Assembly (NCBI GenBank): GCA_030824805.1 | Contig: JAPJRC010000091.1 | Location: forward strand, 1 to 6,645 | Direction: 5' to 3' | From: Micavibrio sp. | Lineage (GTDB): Bacteria > Pseudomonadota > Alphaproteobacteria > Micavibrionales > Micavibrionaceae | Length of the DNA: 6,645 bases | Shown: in pieces, positions 5,780 to 6,645 of the stretch | Layout of the letters: every line of letters begins with the position of its first letter | How positions within the stretch are numbered: the first letter of the stretch is position 1 | The notes under the pieces: generated by a model | Seen by the model: the letters and a program-made list of their open reading frames with translations, nothing else | What the model was told of the DNA's origin: nothing | Databases searched by the model: none | Translations under genes and position numbers: made by a program

Positions 5780-6147
5780 TTGCCTGTCCGTTCCGCCGCG
5801 TCTTCGGCAAGGCATAGCCCTTGGTCAAGCAACCCTTCTACGCAAGGATCAATAATCTGATAATGAATAGACTGTCCTTCACGCCGGGAGCCGACGATTC
5901 CCTGATCGGCCAGCCGCTGCAACTGGTTTGAAACGGCCTGTGGTTTCATGCCGACCTGCTTGGCAATGTCGCCCACCGGCAGTTCCTGGGCAATGGTCAG
6001 AGCGTGAAGAATGCGGAGGCGGGTATCGTTGGCCAGAATCTTGAATATGGCCGCAAGCCGGGCCGATTGTTTTGCGGAAAGGAGGGGCCGCTCACCGACT
6101 TTGGGTTTTGGCGGGCAGCAGACCTCATTTTTACGCTTTTTTGTCAT
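5776..6147 (-). CDS. ArsR/SmtB-family metalloregulator, first gene of the operon
   Basis: A 123-residue winged-helix repressor that should release DNA when it binds its metal or metalloid. The core (27-98) has the family start LAAIFKILANDTRLRILHAL and the recognition helix region VGMKPQAVSNQLQRLADQGIV (65-85), then a wing at SRREGQSIHYQI. The classical alpha-3 metal site (ELCVCD in ArsR/CadC) is ELPVGD here, with no cysteine. Candidate ligands are the vicinal pair Cys10-Cys11 near the N-terminus, and Asp100, Cys102, Cys112 and Glu115 in the C-terminal helix. Vicinal N-terminal cysteines occur in the arsenite sensor of C. glutamicum; C-terminal cysteines occur in CmtR- and Acidithiobacillus-type sensors. 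The true inducer is unresolved. ATG 6147 is the only sensible start; no Shine-Dalgarno precedes it and the predicted transcript start coincides with it. A perfect inverted repeat sits 4-27 bases upstream. Confidence 0.93.
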   Translation of the reverse strand: MTKKRKNEVCCPPKPKVGERPLLSAKQSARLAAIFKILANDTRLRILHALTIAQELPVGDIAKQVGMKPQAVSNQLQRLADQGIVGSRREGQSIHYQIIDPCVEGLLDQGLCLAEDAAERTGK

Positions 6148-6150
6148 TTA

Positions 6151-6174
6151 TACATTATTACACTTAATAATGTA
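6151..6174. promoter_or_regulatory. Probable ArsR operator: perfect 9-6-9 inverted repeat
   Basis: TACATTATT (6151-6159) and AATAATGTA (6166-6174) are exact reverse complements around a 6-base spacer. Length, AT-richness and position directly before arsR match the 12-2-12-like operators of ArsR/SmtB dimers. It covers the predicted -10 element, so a bound dimer would block the promoter. Confidence 0.8.
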
Positions 6175-6182
6175 ATATTCAA
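6154..6182 (-). promoter_or_regulatory. Operon promoter overlapping the operator; leaderless start likely
   Basis: On the minus strand, TTGAAT (complement of 6177-6182) and AATAAT (complement of 6154-6159) are separated by 17 bases, matching the sigma-70 consensus at four and five of six positions. Transcription would begin about seven bases after the -10, at base 6147, which is the A of the arsR start codon. This fits the lack of a ribosome binding site. Confidence 0.55.
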
Positions 6183-6260
6183 TCTTCATTTCTGTAATGG
6201 ACATTCATACTATCAATATGGCCCGACATACTGAGATATAACCGATAATAAATAGAACCG

Positions 6261-6284
6261 AAGGCATAAAAGGAGCCTTGTTTT
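6261..6284 (+). terminator. Weak hairpin with short T-run
   Basis: AAGGC (6261-6265) and GCCTT (6275-6279) form a 5-base stem with a 9-base loop, followed by GTTTT. It carries the same 10-base word, AACCGAAGGC (6256-6265), as the strong terminator at 6368-6408, so it may be a decayed relative of it. Confidence 0.3.
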
Positions 6285-6367
6285 AGGCTAAATTTCCCTA
6301 CGCATACCGATAATTTCCACAAACAAGATAAATCTAATATAAAACCAACTCATTGATAATTATGACT

Positions 6368-6408
6368 AAAAACCGAAGGCGTTTTAAAATACGGCCTCTT
6401 CGGTTTTT
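6368..6408. terminator. Strong bidirectional Rho-independent terminator
   Basis: AAAAACCGAAG (6368-6378) and CTTCGGTTTTT (6398-6408) pair perfectly over 11 bases, with a GC core and a T-run at the end on either strand. The 19-base interior (GCGT...ACGGCCT) can pair further. It would stop plus-strand transcription from the arsR upstream region and minus-strand transcription entering from beyond the right edge, insulating the operon. Confidence 0.75.
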
Positions 6409-6436
6409 GGAGAATAAAGCCTATCTGGAGAATAAA
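6408..6436 (+). repeat. Short direct repeat, period 18
   Basis: TGGAGAATAAA occurs at 6408-6418 and again at 6426-6436, separated by 7 bases. The 18-base period preserves frame, giving LENKAY then LENKSG in the doubtful ORF at 6362-6490. Significance is unknown. Confidence 0.45.
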
Positions 6437-6645
6437 TCGGGCAGGAACGGCCTGGCATATCGCCTGGTGCGCCTTGGGTTTCGGGACTAAACCCTTCTGA
6501 AACATAAGGGGTTTTCTGATCTGATGACGGGGTGGAGAAAAGTTTTATATTAGGAAATGGTGCCTGACAGAGGAAACTTAATCCGAACTGTGGTCAACCC
6601 CCATTTTAGAGTCCGTGTTTTAAGTGAATCTTCTGGCCATGATGT

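Larger units (their letters stand above)
6175..6645. other. Region without a convincing gene at the right edge
   Basis: About 470 bases upstream of the operon. It begins with the promoter's -35 region, followed by AT-rich sequence to about 6360. It then has a strong hairpin at 6368-6408, an 11-base direct repeat (TGGAGAATAAA at 6408-6418 and 6426-6436), and about 155 final bases that I cannot assign. No tRNA, CRISPR or recognisable insertion-sequence end was found. A 42-codon ORF at 6362-6490 is described under findings. A gene beyond the right edge could run in either direction. Confidence 0.6.

Noticed and set aside
6530..6645. tRNA, integration site or insertion-sequence end at the right edge
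   Set aside because: No TTCGANNC arm with matching stems on either strand, no paired terminal repeat within the window, and no recognisable transposase fragment.

Overview
The window comes from a Gram-negative bacterium: it encodes an outer-membrane barrel and several periplasmic proteins. It is most likely a proteobacterium. An alphaproteobacterium is possible, but nothing here settles that. Three blocks are visible. Bases 1-743 (+) hold the C-terminal two thirds of an Acr3-type arsenite efflux permease, cut by the left edge. Bases about 744-1498 are an AT-rich patch with one small secreted gene, an orphan DsbD N-terminal-like domain (966-1403, +). This patch is bracketed by an 11-base direct repeat and differs clearly in base composition from the rest.

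Bases 1499-6147 (- strand, read right to left) form one compact seven-gene operon. Its order is ArsR/SmtB-family metalloregulator, outer-membrane porin, periplasmic FMN_bind-domain protein, periplasmic OB-fold-like protein with a CxxC, MacB/LolC-type ABC permease, its ATPase, and a TlpA/ResA-like thioredoxin. Junctions are 4-base ATGA overlaps (three), overlaps of 8 and 11 bases, and one 6-base gap, so the genes look co-transcribed and translationally coupled. A perfect 9-6-9 inverted repeat at 6151-6174 covers the -10 region of a promoter that would start the transcript at or next to the arsR start codon. This suggests direct repression by the ArsR protein and a leaderless message.

The parts list (metal-type sensor, porin, flavin-domain protein, CxxC protein, MacB-like ABC pair, thioredoxin) suggests a metal-controlled envelope system that handles a metal or a redox cofactor across periplasm and outer membrane. 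It recalls, by analogy only, the accessory genes for nitrous oxide reductase (FMN-domain NosR, ABC NosFY, periplasmic helpers). I do not recognise it as a named system. The nearby Acr3 gene makes arsenic or antimony one candidate signal. The substrate cannot be read from the sequence.

Bases 6175-6645 hold no convincing gene. They contain the operon's -35 region, a strong two-way hairpin terminator (6368-6408), a weaker hairpin sharing a 10-base motif with it, a 42-codon ORF of doubtful reality, and sequence I cannot assign up to the right edge.
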